This document shows, in pieces, positions 17,073 to 24,149 of a stretch of 46,113 nt of DNA. Numbering within the stretch: the first letter of the stretch is position 1; each line of letters starts with the position of its first letter. The notes under the pieces are model-generated. The model was not told the origin of the DNA and did not search any database. It saw only the letters and a list, made by a program, of their open reading frames with translations. The translations under genes and the position numbers were made by a program. Source of the DNA: Eubacteriales bacterium (GTDB lineage Bacteria; Bacillota; Clostridia; Christensenellales; UMGS416); contig JAQUVY010000009.1 in assembly GCA_028693155.1 (NCBI GenBank), positions 1 through 46,113 of the forward strand, written 5' to 3'.

Positions 17073-18101
17073 TTATTTCGGATCGCCCGGGGCGGCGGGC
17101 TGCTTCCACTTTTGATACAGCCCCGCGATCACCTGTTCAATGGGGGCGCGCCCCAGTTCCACATCGGTGACCTGCGGCAGTTGGCCGATGGCCTGCAGCA
17201 GGTTGGAGGTGGACAGTGCCTGGTGGTCAAAAAGATAGGTGTGCCGTTCGCCTTCGCTGTGCGACAGGGTGGCTCCCGGCACCTGCGGCGCCGGGTCGGC
17301 GCAGGTCAGGGTAAGCGTGCGGGAATCTCCGGCGATGGCCCGCAGGCCATCGGGCGCCCCGTCAAACACGATGCTGCCCTGCGCGAGCATGACCAGCCGC
17401 TGCGCCATCTCGGTGAGGTCGTCCAGGTCATGGCTGGTGACCAAAATGGTGGCACCGAAATCCCGGTTGAGTGTTTTGAGCGTGTCGATCATCTGGCGTT
17501 TGGCCAGCACGTCCAATCCCAGCGTGGGTTCGTCCAGCAGGATCAAGGCGGGGTCGTGCAGCAAAAGCAGCCCCAGATCTGCGCGCATTCGCTGCCCCAG
17601 AGAAAGCTCGCGGGCGAAGGTGTTCCAAAACGGCTTCAGATCCAGCATCTCGCAGGCCAGATGCAGCTGACGCTGATACACCTCCTCGGGGATGTCCCAA
17701 ACCTGTTTTTTCCATTCGAACGACGTGCACACCGGGTGATCCCACCACAGCTCGCTGCGGTTGCCGAAAAGAATGCCCAGCTGCTTCATCAGCGCAATGC
17801 GCTGCCGCACGGGGTCCAGTCCCAGCGTGCGGAGGGTACCCCGATTGGGAGAGAGCATGCCGCACAGCAGCTTGAAGGTGGTGGATTTTCCCGCGCCGTT
17901 GGGGCCGGCGTAGGCCACGAATTCTCCCCGGCGGATGCACAGATCCACCTGATCCAGCGCGGTGACGGTGCGGTAGGTGGGGTGAAATAAATTTTTAAGT
18001 ACATTCTGCGTGTTTTGACGCTGAGAAAAGCATTTGGTGACGCCGCGCAGCTCAGCTGCGGTGTCCCATGCTGCGGTATCGCTGAGAACCGAATTTGCCA
18101 T
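17073..18101 (-). CDS. ABC-2 exporter ATPase (COG4586-like)
   Basis: A 342-residue ABC ATPase with Walker A GPNGAGKST at 66-74, signature LSLGQRMRADL, Walker B LILLDEPTLGLD and switch His in LVTSHDLDDL. The long N-terminal part before Walker A (FHPTYRTVTALDQVDL) and NRSELWWDHPV after the Q-loop are typical of the uncharacterised COG4586 group, which pairs with two ABC-2 permeases. It is the last gene of a three-gene minus-strand operon and overlaps the preceding permease by 50 nt. Start ATG 18101, with AAAGGA upstream. The substrate is unknown; drug, peptide or lipid export are all possible. Confidence 0.92.
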   Translation of the reverse strand: MANSVLSDTAAWDTAAELRGVTKCFSQRQNTQNVLKNLFHPTYRTVTALDQVDLCIRRGEFVAYAGPNGAGKSTTFKLLCGMLSPNRGTLRTLGLDPVRQRIALMKQLGILFGNRSELWWDHPVCTSFEWKKQVWDIPEEVYQRQLHLACEMLDLKPFWNTFARELSLGQRMRADLGLLLLHDPALILLDEPTLGLDVLAKRQMIDTLKTLNRDFGATILVTSHDLDDLTEMAQRLVMLAQGSIVFDGAPDGLRAIAGDSRTLTLTCADPAPQVPGATLSHSEGERHTYLFDHQALSTSNLLQAIGQLPQVTDVELGRAPIEQVIAGLYQKWKQPAAPGDPK

Positions 18102-18894
18102 AGTGTTTCATTCCTTTCTGAAAAAGCACGGCGGCGATGCCGCATATAAAAAGCGCCAGCAGGGGGAGCAGCGCGGCAGCGCCAAAAGGCGATCTGCCCA
18201 GCAGGATCATGGCGGGCAGCCAGGCAAGGCAGCCGGCGGGAAATACAACGACCAGCAAAGCCTGCAGCCACCCGGAAAGCCCGCCCAGAGGATAACCGCC
18301 AAGTGTTGCCAGGGCATCGATGGCCACCGAGGAAATTTCCTCGCTGCCCGCCGGGTGGTAAAAGGCGCTGACCGATACCAGATAGGCCAGCCCCACCCAG
18401 ATAAAAAGCGCGCTGAACGCCATGAGAAGCAGCAGCCCCAGCCAGGGCAGGGAGAAGGGCAGCGACAGCCGCACGGCGGCAATGACGGTCACCGCGATGC
18501 CCCCCAGCAGCACACCGCTGCCCGAAAAAGGCAGAAAGCCTTCGCTCAGCAGCTGCACGGTCAGCGGCAGGGGCTGTATGAGCATATGATCCAGCTGGCC
18601 GCGGCCGATGCGCCGGGAAATGTTGCCCACGTTGTTGCCCAGAAAAAAGAGGTTGAACAGGCCGGATACGATGTTGTAAAAGCCCAGCATGAACAGAACC
18701 TCGTCGGCGCTGAGGCCGCCCACGCCGCCGAAGCGCACCGCCAGCAAAAACACACCCAGTACGGAGGAGAGATTGCTGAGCAGATCGGAAAAAATGGTCA
18801 GAACGCAATACTTGGTGTCCTGCGTCAGCCAGTGCAGATCCAGCCGCGCATAAACGCCCCAAAGCCGAAAGAGGGCTTTCCAGTTACCCGCCAT
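18052..18894 (-). CDS. ABC-2 family permease, second subunit (COG3694/ABC2_membrane_6-like)
   Basis: 280 residues with about six membrane helices (for example ILTIFSDLLSNLSSVLGVFLL, VLFMLGFYNIVSGLFNLFFL and a C-terminal LLPLLALFICGIAAVLF). NISRRIGRGQLDHMLIQPLPL between helices is a hallmark of this permease group. It forms the membrane channel with the subunit at 18884-19651 and is powered by the ATPase at 17073-18101. The frame is open upstream to 19068, but that part is inside the neighbouring permease gene. ATG 18894 is preceded by AGGAAAGGA and overlaps the upstream stop by 11 nt. Confidence 0.87.
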   Translation of the reverse strand: MAGNWKALFRLWGVYARLDLHWLTQDTKYCVLTIFSDLLSNLSSVLGVFLLAVRFGGVGGLSADEVLFMLGFYNIVSGLFNLFFLGNNVGNISRRIGRGQLDHMLIQPLPLTVQLLSEGFLPFSGSGVLLGGIAVTVIAAVRLSLPFSLPWLGLLLLMAFSALFIWVGLAYLVSVSAFYHPAGSEEISSVAIDALATLGGYPLGGLSGWLQALLVVVFPAGCLAWLPAMILLGRSPFGAAALLPLLALFICGIAAVLFQKGMKHYGKFGSQRYRSMGHRS

Positions 18895-19651
18895 AGGACA
18901 CCATCCTTTCCTGGCAGCGCCGAAACCACCACACGGCCACCGGCCACAACAGCGCGTTCCAGAGCAGCTGCACGGGCAGCAGAGCCTGGGGCGTCGATAA
19001 GCCCGTGGCAATGGCCAGGGGCGCACCCGCCAAAGAGCCCAGCGGCATCCATTCCAGCACCTTGCCAATGCCGAAGGGCAGCACGGCGAAGGGGATCAGC
19101 GCACCGGTAAAGAGCGCTGTCAGCGCCCGGCGCAGCGATTCCACCATCCAGGACATATTGTTTGCCCGTATGATGAGACCGGCGAACAGAAAATCCACAC
19201 AGAAGCCCTGGCTGACGGCCAGCGCCAGCGACAGCACGCCCCAGGGATTGACAGCCAGACGTGCGCCCAGCAGCGGGGCGAGCAGCAGGCAGGGCAGCGT
19301 GAAGAGCAGCAAATGCATGCCCCAGGAACCTGCCGTGCTGGCGGCCAGCTGGCCAAAGACGCTCATCGGGCGCTGATACAGCGAGAGCATGGTGCCCTCG
19401 TGCAGCCAGCTGGAGGCGGGGGTGCGCACGTCCAGCAGCGGCGAGAGCGCCGCGGAGAGCAGCGTGTAGGTCAGCATCTGTTCCAGTGTCATCCCCTGGG
19501 TGTCGGCACCGACGGCAAAAAGCACCTTCCAGATCATCAGCAGCGCCAACAGGCGCAGCCATTTCATGAGATAAGTTCCCACCACATTCATCGCGCCAAA
19601 GTAGCCCGACTCCTTCAGGCTCATGCGCATGGTGGCAATATATTTCTTCAT
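18884..19651 (-). CDS. ABC-2 family permease, first subunit (COG4587/ABC2_membrane_6-like)
   Basis: 255 residues starting MKKYIATMRMSLKESGYFGA, then about six membrane helices (KWLRLLALLMIWKVLFAVG, LLLFTLPCLLLAPLLG, LTALFTGALIPFAVLPF and others). LHEGTMLSLYQRPMSVFG between helices corresponds to the conserved GxLxxxLxRP loop of these permeases. First structural gene of the exporter operon. Its RBS TAGGAG (19659-19664 on the plus strand as CTCCTA) sits directly downstream of the terminator at 19664-19703, so expression is probably controlled by read-through of that terminator. Confidence 0.87.
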   Translation of the reverse strand: MKKYIATMRMSLKESGYFGAMNVVGTYLMKWLRLLALLMIWKVLFAVGADTQGMTLEQMLTYTLLSAALSPLLDVRTPASSWLHEGTMLSLYQRPMSVFGQLAASTAGSWGMHLLLFTLPCLLLAPLLGARLAVNPWGVLSLALAVSQGFCVDFLFAGLIIRANNMSWMVESLRRALTALFTGALIPFAVLPFGIGKVLEWMPLGSLAGAPLAIATGLSTPQALLPVQLLWNALLWPVAVWWFRRCQERMVSYGG

Positions 19652-19663
19652 CTATAAGCTCCT

Positions 19664-19703
19664 AAAACAAAAAATCCGAACGCCCATTTCTGGACGTCCG
19701 GAT
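19664..19703 (-). terminator. Intrinsic terminator/attenuator in the ABC-2 operon leader
   Basis: On the minus strand ATCCGGACGTCC (19692-19703) pairs with GGGCGTTCGGAT (19674-19685) over 12 bp, including two G-U pairs, loop AGAAAT, then a T-rich tail. It lies between the leader ORF and the first permease, only 12 nt from the permease ATG and touching its RBS. This is the position expected for an attenuator. Confidence 0.8.
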
Positions 19704-19724
19704 CGATCAGCCAATCAGCAAAAA

Positions 19725-19832
19725 TCACGTCGAACGGGCAAAAAAGGGCATAGTAATCCCGTAACGCGCAAAAATGGATGTGCGCGTGTGCACATGAACA
19801 AGAAAATTGCGTCGGTTCAAACCGATTGCCAT
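19725..19832 (-). CDS. Putative 35-residue leader peptide of the ABC-2 exporter operon
   Basis: A short ORF, ATG 19832 to TGA 19725, preceded by the strong purine-rich RBS GGAAAGGGGG. It lies 24 nt downstream of the predicted transcription start and ends 21 nt before the terminator at 19664-19703. The peptide starts MAIGLNRRNF and ends MPFFARST, is basic and aromatic, and has no signal peptide. The same frame is open upstream to 19907, but that part overlaps the promoter. I know no homologue; its placement suggests translational control of attenuation rather than a stable protein. Confidence 0.5.
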   Translation of the reverse strand: MAIGLNRRNFLVHVHTRTSIFARYGITMPFFARST

Positions 19833-19863
19833 GCTTTTGCCCCCTTTCCTTTTATCGGCACTT

Positions 19864-19892
19864 ACTATAAATGGCGCGCATGGTTTTGTCAA
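19864..19892 (-). promoter_or_regulatory. Promoter of the ABC-2 exporter operon
   Basis: On the minus strand a perfect TTGACA (19887-19892), a 17-nt spacer and TATAGT (19864-19869). The resulting leader to the permease start is about 205 nt and contains the leader ORF and the terminator. The gene-free stretch 19652-19969 is fully explained by these elements. Confidence 0.8.
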
Positions 19893-19969
19893 GAGGCTTG
19901 TTTTCACCCCCGGCCTCGCGCGGGAATATGCTGTAGCGTACTCTCGTGCAGATAAGGAGTGTGCTGATT

Positions 19970-20752
19970 ATGAATCCATATGATCCCTATTACGATCCCT
20001 GTATGCAGCGGATGTATCCGCAGACCCAGCAATGGGATATCCCGGGCGAGGTTATCGAGACCGGCGCGCCGGTGTTTGCCTGCCCACCGGGCTACCGCAC
20101 GCACAGTATCGCGCAGGGCGATACACTGTCGGCGCTGGCCGCAGCTTACCAGACCACGGCGGCCGCCATCGTCATGGCCAACCCCGGCTTGCAGGCCGAT
20201 ACCATCCTGCAGATCGGAAGAAAGCTCTGCATCCCGCCGGTGCGTGCCTGCGCCGGGCAGCTCTATGTGCTTAAAAGCGGAGACACGCTTTATGAGCTCG
20301 CCCGTGTGAACGGCATCACGGTGGATGCCATCCTGGCCGCCAACCCCTGGCTGAATCCCCGGCTTTACCGCGTTGGGGATACCATCTGCCTGCCGGTAAA
20401 AAAGAACGTTTGCCCCGAGGGCGCTCAGCGCTACACGGTGCTGGAGGGAGACACCTGGGTGTCCATTGCGCAGCTGTTTGACGTGTCTTTTGCCGCGCTG
20501 CGCCAGGCAAACCCCGGCATCAGCCTCACCGGCGCGCCCACGCCCGGCACCGTGCTGTGTGTCACGCCGGGCAGCCTTTCCCCGGTTTGCCCCCTGGGGA
20601 AGGAATACCAGCTGGAGGAGGGTGAGGGGCTGACCCAGGCTGCCGCCAAGTGGAACGTTTCGGAAGGCGCGCTGCTGGCGGCCAACCCGCTTTTCCCGCC
20701 CAGTTATTTCATCGGCGGCCACAAGATCTGCATCCCCAAGCGAATGGGATAG
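19970..20752 (+). CDS. Four-LysM-domain protein
   Basis: 260 residues with four LysM repeats at about 43-89, 98-143, 153-199 and 211-256. Each has a GDT-like first strand (QGDTLSALAAAY, SGDTLYELARVN, EGDTWVSIAQLF, and the diverged EGEGLTQAAAKW), an ANP loop and a C-terminal ICIP-type strand. LysM binds N-acetylglucosamine polymers such as peptidoglycan. The N-terminal 40 residues are rich in Pro, Tyr, Asp and Met (MNPYDPYYDPCMQRMYP) and contain no signal peptide. This fits a protein reaching the cell wall or spore from inside, as with spore coat/cortex LysM proteins; that role is inference. AAGGAG (19954-19959) fixes ATG 19970. No sigma-A promoter is evident, which would allow a sporulation sigma factor. 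Confidence 0.87.
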   Translation: MNPYDPYYDPCMQRMYPQTQQWDIPGEVIETGAPVFACPPGYRTHSIAQGDTLSALAAAYQTTAAAIVMANPGLQADTILQIGRKLCIPPVRACAGQLYVLKSGDTLYELARVNGITVDAILAANPWLNPRLYRVGDTICLPVKKNVCPEGAQRYTVLEGDTWVSIAQLFDVSFAALRQANPGISLTGAPTPGTVLCVTPGSLSPVCPLGKEYQLEEGEGLTQAAAKWNVSEGALLAANPLFPPSYFIGGHKICIPKRMG

Positions 20753-20770
20753 CGGATTTGGAAAAATAAA

Positions 20771-20798
20771 AGATGCCCCGCAAAACTGCGGGGCATCT
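20771..20798. terminator. Shared terminator between convergent genes
   Basis: A perfect 12-bp stem AGATGCCCCGCA / TGCGGGGCATCT with loop AAAC. The T-rich tail is on the minus strand (TTTATTTTT), so it mainly ends the lipoprotein transcript, but it can also end the LysM gene. Confidence 0.88.
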
Positions 20799-20821
20799 CA
20801 ATCATACTTATTTCCGTGTTT

Positions 20822-21178
20822 TTATTCGGCGCTGTAGGGCTGAGAAACGGCGTCAGCCATGGTGTCGGCCCAGGTGCACAGGTCATCACACCCGGTGGTC
20901 AGCTTGTCGATCTGCTCCTGCGTGTAGCTGGAGGGGTCGTCGATCACAGCGGGGATGGTGCTGATCTTGTCGGCGATGGCGTTGAGCTTGGTGGCGACTT
21001 CTTCGTTGGCGCCCCAGCCGTTGTCGTTGGCGGTGGTGGCCATGGCGTTATACTTCTCTACCAAGGTGCTGTAGCTGGCGTTCAGCTTGGTGACGTCGGG
21101 ACCGCTGGAGCAGGCGGCGAGCAGCACGCTTACAACCAGAACCAGAGCGACCATGGAAACGGAAACAAACTTTTTAAT
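20822..21178 (-). CDS. Small lipoprotein of unknown function, apparent ATT start
   Basis: If started at ATT 21178 the product has 118 residues and a textbook lipoprotein signal: a basic KKF n-region, hydrophobic VALVLVVSVLL, and lipobox LAAC followed by SSG. The mature part is acidic, probably helical (DVTKLNASYSTLVEKYNAMA) and tryptophan-poor; I recognise no family. ATT lies 9 nt after the strong RBS GAGGAGG (21188-21194). The nearest in-frame ATG (21154) would remove the basic n-region and sits 33 nt from the RBS; an in-frame TTG overlaps the RBS itself. A rare ATT start, or a single-base error in an ATG, are both possible. It has its own promoter and terminator. Confidence 0.78.
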   Translation of the reverse strand: MKKFVSVSMVALVLVVSVLLAACSSGPDVTKLNASYSTLVEKYNAMATTANDNGWGANEEVATKLNAIADKISTIPAVIDDPSSYTQEQIDKLTTGCDDLCTWADTMADAVSQPYSAE

Positions 21179-21187
21179 GCAGGGAAT

Positions 21188-21194
21188 CCTCCTC
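21188..21194 (-). promoter_or_regulatory. Ribosome binding site that decides the lipoprotein start
   Basis: GAGGAGG on the minus strand, 9 nt from the ATT codon at 21178-21176. No ATG, GTG or TTG lies at usable spacing. Confidence 0.7.
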
Positions 21195-21218
21195 AAAACA
21201 TTTGGATTACTAAATAGA

Positions 21219-21246
21219 ATCATACCATAATTAGGAAGACTGTCAA
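21219..21246 (-). promoter_or_regulatory. Promoter of the lipoprotein gene
   Basis: Minus strand TTGACA (21241-21246), a 16-nt spacer and TATGAT (21219-21224), about 40 nt upstream of the proposed start. Confidence 0.7.
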
Positions 21247-21299
21247 TCTTTATTTTTGCAATTTTGGGCACAATAAGAAAAACCGTAAGGAGCGTAATT

Positions 21300-22001
21300 A
21301 TGGAACCGGAAATCCCAACCGATGTGCCCGAAAACGAAGCACCGTCCCCCCAGCAAAGCATGGTTTCTACCGGCAGCACACCCATTCCCGAGGTGCACAG
21401 CCCCATCCATTGCCTCACCATTATCGGCCAGGTGGAAGGGCATATAGTGCTGCCACCTCACAACAAAACGACAAAATATGAACATATCCTTCCCATGCTC
21501 ATCGCCATCGAGGAAAGCCCGGAGATCAAGGGTTTTTTGGTGCTGCTTAACACGGTGGGCGGCGATGTGGAGGCAGGGTTGGCCATTGCCGAGATGATAA
21601 GCGGTATGACAAAGCCCTCGGTGTCTATCGTGCTGGGCGGGGGACACAGCATCGGCGTGCCGCTGGCGGTCAGCGCGGACTATTCCTTTATTGTGCCCAG
21701 CGCCACCATGACCGTGCACCCCATCCGCATGACGGGGCTGGTCATCGGGGTGCCCCAGACCTATGATTACTTTAACAGGATGCAGGAACGGGTGGTCAAT
21801 TATGTTGTGGACCATTCGGGCATTGAGTGGGATACGTTCACCGAGCTTATGATGCGCACGGGCGACATGGCAAACGACGTGGGCACCATTCTTGTGGGGG
21901 AAGAGGCGGTGCAGTGTGGCCTCATCGATGAGGTTGGGTCGCTGGATAAAGCGTTGCTGCGCCTGAAGGGCATGATAAAGGAAAGGGAAAAAGAAGCATG
22001 A
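21300..22001 (+). CDS. tepA: TepA-like ClpP-family serine protease
   Basis: 233 residues of the ClpP/crotonase-fold TepA (YmfB) group, cytosolic and linked in Bacillus to preprotein translocation and spore protein processing. [17 protein letters not shown] is the GG-loop region. The catalytic serine is S117 in [13 protein letters not shown] and the histidine is H140 in TMTVHPIR. The N-terminal 35 residues are acidic and proline-rich. The start is ATG 21300, 7 nt after AAGGAG (21287-21292); the frame is open upstream without an RBS. It overlaps the ylzJ-like gene by 4 nt, the arrangement known from other Firmicutes. Confidence 0.92.
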   Translation: MEPEIPTDVPENEAPSPQQSMVSTGSTPIPEVHSPIHCLTIIGQVEGHIVLPPHNKTTKYEHILPMLIAIEESPEIKGFLVLLNTVGGDVEAGLAIAEMISGMTKPSVSIVLGGGHSIGVPLAVSADYSFIVPSATMTVHPIRMTGLVIGVPQTYDYFNRMQERVVNYVVDHSGIEWDTFTELMMRTGDMANDVGTILVGEEAVQCGLIDEVGSLDKALLRLKGMIKEREKEA

Positions 22002-22177
22002 TGTACACCATCGTTCCGCCGGATATGCTGCAAAACAGCCAGCCCCAAGTGCCCTCGCTGCGTCAGACCATCGTCAACGGCGTGCCCGTGCGGGTCAGCG
22101 GCGGCATCATCTGCGATGTGCTCAGCACCGACCCGGGCGATTATTTGCGCCTGCCGCATTTAAGCCGGGTGGAATAA
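21998..22177 (+). CDS. YlzJ-like small protein
   Basis: A 59-residue ORF starting [14 protein letters not shown] and ending [10 protein letters not shown], with [11 protein letters not shown] and [11 protein letters not shown] in between. This layout, a Y-T-V/I-x-P start, a repeated-valine core and an L-S-T-x-P near the end, matches the YlzJ-like family that sits directly after tepA in Firmicutes. Function is unknown. The start overlaps the tepA stop (ATG 21998-22000, TGA 21999-22001). A second ATG follows immediately. In many relatives ftsK/spoIIIE lies next to this pair; it does not here. Confidence 0.8.
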   Translation: MMYTIVPPDMLQNSQPQVPSLRQTIVNGVPVRVSGGIICDVLSTDPGDYLRLPHLSRVE

Positions 22178-22192
22178 ATTGCAGAGTTTTCG

Positions 22193-22220
22193 AAAAAAAC
22201 GGCGAATCTCGCCGCTTTTT
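22193..22220 (+). terminator. Terminator after tepA-ylzJ
   Basis: CGGCGA (22200-22205) pairs with TCGCCG (22209-22214), with an A-run before and a T-run after (22216-22220). Confidence 0.82.
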
Positions 22221-22221
22221 C

Positions 22222-22250
22222 TTGTTCTGCCCGAAGCCGCCTTATATAAT
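22222..22250 (+). promoter_or_regulatory. Promoter of the corrinoid activator gene
   Basis: TTGTTC (22222-22227), a 17-nt spacer and a perfect TATAAT (22245-22250), immediately downstream of the preceding terminator. Confidence 0.55.
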
Positions 22251-22277
22251 GACAATAGATTATTGATGAGGTGGCTT

Positions 22278-24026
22278 ATGACGATTTGGATAGACGGAAA
22301 GCCTTTCTCCGCGCGGGAAGGCATGCTGTTGGACGCGCTGGTGGAGGCTGGTGCCAAGGTGCCCGCTCCCTGCGGCGGAAACGGCCGCTGCGGCAAGTGC
22401 CTGGTTCGCATCCATGACGCAGGCGAGCCCACCGCGCAGGAGATCAAACTGCTGAACCCCGCGCAGATCGCGCAGGGCTGGCGTCTTGCCTGCAAAACAC
22501 CGGTTTGCGAGGGTATGCGGGTGGATACACCGGCCGAAAAGACCGGCGCAAAGATCGCCGTGGAGGGGCGCAATGCGCTCTATGCGGTGGAGCCGTCGGT
22601 ACGCGTGCTGCCCTTTGCGCTGGAAAAGCCCCATATCGGGGATCAGCGGGATGACGCGCGGCGTCTCTTGGAGGCTTTGGATGGCGCGGAGACGATCCAC
22701 CCGGCGGCGCTGGCAAAGCTGCCCTTTGCCCTGCGCGCGCAGGACTTCGCCGGGGAGGCTGTCGTGTGCCGGGGCGAGGTGCTGGATGTGATTGCACCGC
22801 AGCAGCGGGTTTTGGGGGTGGCTGTGGACATCGGCACCACCACCTTGGCGGCTTATCTGGTGGATCTGCGCAGGGGAGCACAGCTTGCCTCCACCTCTCG
22901 GCTTAACCCGCAAAAGGCGCGGGGAGACGATGTCATTACCCGTTGCGACCATGCAAAATCGCAGGGTGTTGACGAGCTGCAAAAAATGGTGACCTCTGCG
23001 GTGGGGGACATGGCAGCGCAGATGTGCGGGCAGGTTCAGGCCGACGCGAAGCAGATCTACGAAATGACCATTGCGGGCAATACGGTGATGCTGCACCTGT
23101 TTGCGGGCATCTCACCGGAAAATATCGCCCAGGCACCGTTTGTTCCCGTGTGGACGCGGGAAATGCTGTTGGAGAGCGCGGCGCTGGCCATTGCGCTCAA
23201 CCCGGCGGCAAAAATTCTTCTGCTGCCCTGCGTGGCCGGCTATGTGGGCGCGGACACGGTGGCGGCCATGCTCTCCTGCGGGATGCACGAGCATACGGAG
23301 ACGTCGCTGCTCATCGACATTGGCACCAACGGCGAGATCGCGCTGTGTACCGGCGAGAAAATATACGCCTGCTCTACGGCGGCGGGGCCGGCCTTTGAGG
23401 GCGCGCACATTCGCTGCGGCGTGGGCAGCGTGACCGGCGCCATCAATTCGGTGAAGGTGCAGGGCGAAAAGTTGAGCTATACCACCATCGGCGATGGGCA
23501 GCCCTGCGGCATCTGCGGCTCGGGTCTGGTGGATCTGGCGGCGGTGCTGCTGGCGCACGGGGCGCTGGATGTGACGGGAATGATGGACGAGGAAGAGTCC
23601 GACGGGGCGCTGCGTCCCTATTTTACCGAAGAAGGCTTTTTCCCCGCGCCCGAGCAGCAGATCGGCATTGTGCAGAAGGACATCCGCGAATTGCAGTTGG
23701 CCAAGGGCGCCATCGCGGCGGGGGTGGACGTGCTGCTGGCCGCGGCCGGCATTCCCGTGGGTCAGGTAGATCATCTTTACCTTGCCGGGGGCTTTGGAAC
23801 CTATATGGATAAGGACAGCGCGGCGGCCATCGGGCTGATCCCCGCGGCACTGCTTAAAAAAACCGAGGCGGTGGGAAACGCGGCGGGAACGGGAGCCAAA
23901 GCGGTGCTGCTGAGCGCGCAGATGGAAGCGCAGGCGCGCGCGCTGGCCAGGCAGACCGAGTATATCGAGCTTTCCGCAAGACCCGAGTTCCAAAACGCGT
24001 TCATGGACAAAATGATGTTTGAGTAA
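22278..24026 (+). CDS. [2Fe-2S]/ASKHA reductive activator of corrinoid proteins (RACo/DUF4445 type)
   Basis: 582 residues. Residues 1-80 are a plant-type ferredoxin domain with C32-x5-C38-x2-C41-x30-C72 for a [2Fe-2S] cluster. The large C-terminal part is an ASKHA ATPase-like domain: VAVDIGTTTLAAYLVDL near 185, LLIDIGTNGEIALC, CSTAAGPAFEGAH, CGICGSGLVD and YLAGGFGTYMD. Members use ATP to drive electron transfer that reactivates inactive Co(II) corrinoid proteins in methyl transfer. No corrinoid protein or methyltransferase is next to it, so its partner is encoded elsewhere. GAGGTGG precedes ATG 22278; an ATG at 22266 is also in frame. It stands alone between its own promoter and terminator. 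Confidence 0.9.
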   Translation: MTIWIDGKPFSAREGMLLDALVEAGAKVPAPCGGNGRCGKCLVRIHDAGEPTAQEIKLLNPAQIAQGWRLACKTPVCEGMRVDTPAEKTGAKIAVEGRNALYAVEPSVRVLPFALEKPHIGDQRDDARRLLEALDGAETIHPAALAKLPFALRAQDFAGEAVVCRGEVLDVIAPQQRVLGVAVDIGTTTLAAYLVDLRRGAQLASTSRLNPQKARGDDVITRCDHAKSQGVDELQKMVTSAVGDMAAQMCGQVQADAKQIYEMTIAGNTVMLHLFAGISPENIAQAPFVPVWTREMLLESAALAIALNPAAKILLLPCVAGYVGADTVAAMLSCGMHEHTETSLLIDIGTNGEIALCTGEKIYACSTAAGPAFEGAHIRCGVGSVTGAINSVKVQGEKLSYTTIGDGQPCGICGSGLVDLAAVLLAHGALDVTGMMDEEESDGALRPYFTEEGFFPAPEQQIGIVQKDIRELQLAKGAIAAGVDVLLAAAGIPVGQVDHLYLAGGFGTYMDKDSAAAIGLIPAALLKKTEAVGNAAGTGAKAVLLSAQMEAQARALARQTEYIELSARPEFQNAFMDKMMFE

Positions 24027-24031
24027 GAAGG

Positions 24032-24061
24032 AGCGGCCGCCCATGGGGGCGGCCGCTTTTT
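24032..24061 (+). terminator. Strong terminator after the corrinoid activator
   Basis: An 11-bp stem AGCGGCCGCCC / GGGCGGCCGCT with loop ATGG, followed by TTTTT. Confidence 0.92.
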
Positions 24062-24084
24062 GTGTGCGCAATATGAAATGTTCG

Positions 24085-24113
24085 TTGACAATTTCGTGGG
24101 GAATCCGTAGACT
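24085..24113 (+). promoter_or_regulatory. Promoter of the membrane protein gene at 24150
   Basis: Perfect TTGACA (24085-24090), a 17-nt spacer and TAGACT (24108-24113). A second TTGACA at 24126 has no matching -10. Confidence 0.65.
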
Positions 24114-24149
24114 CAACATAACGGCTTGACAAAAAAGGAGGAACTGAGA

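Noticed and set aside
19833-19907. A longer, 60-codon version of the leader ORF
   Set aside because: The extra codons overlap the promoter and the transcription start; the strong RBS precedes the internal ATG at 19832.
24126-24131. TTGACA with an in-frame TTG before the membrane protein at 24150
   Set aside because: The RBS AAGGAGGA lies downstream of it, so it cannot be the start, and no -10 box follows at proper distance.
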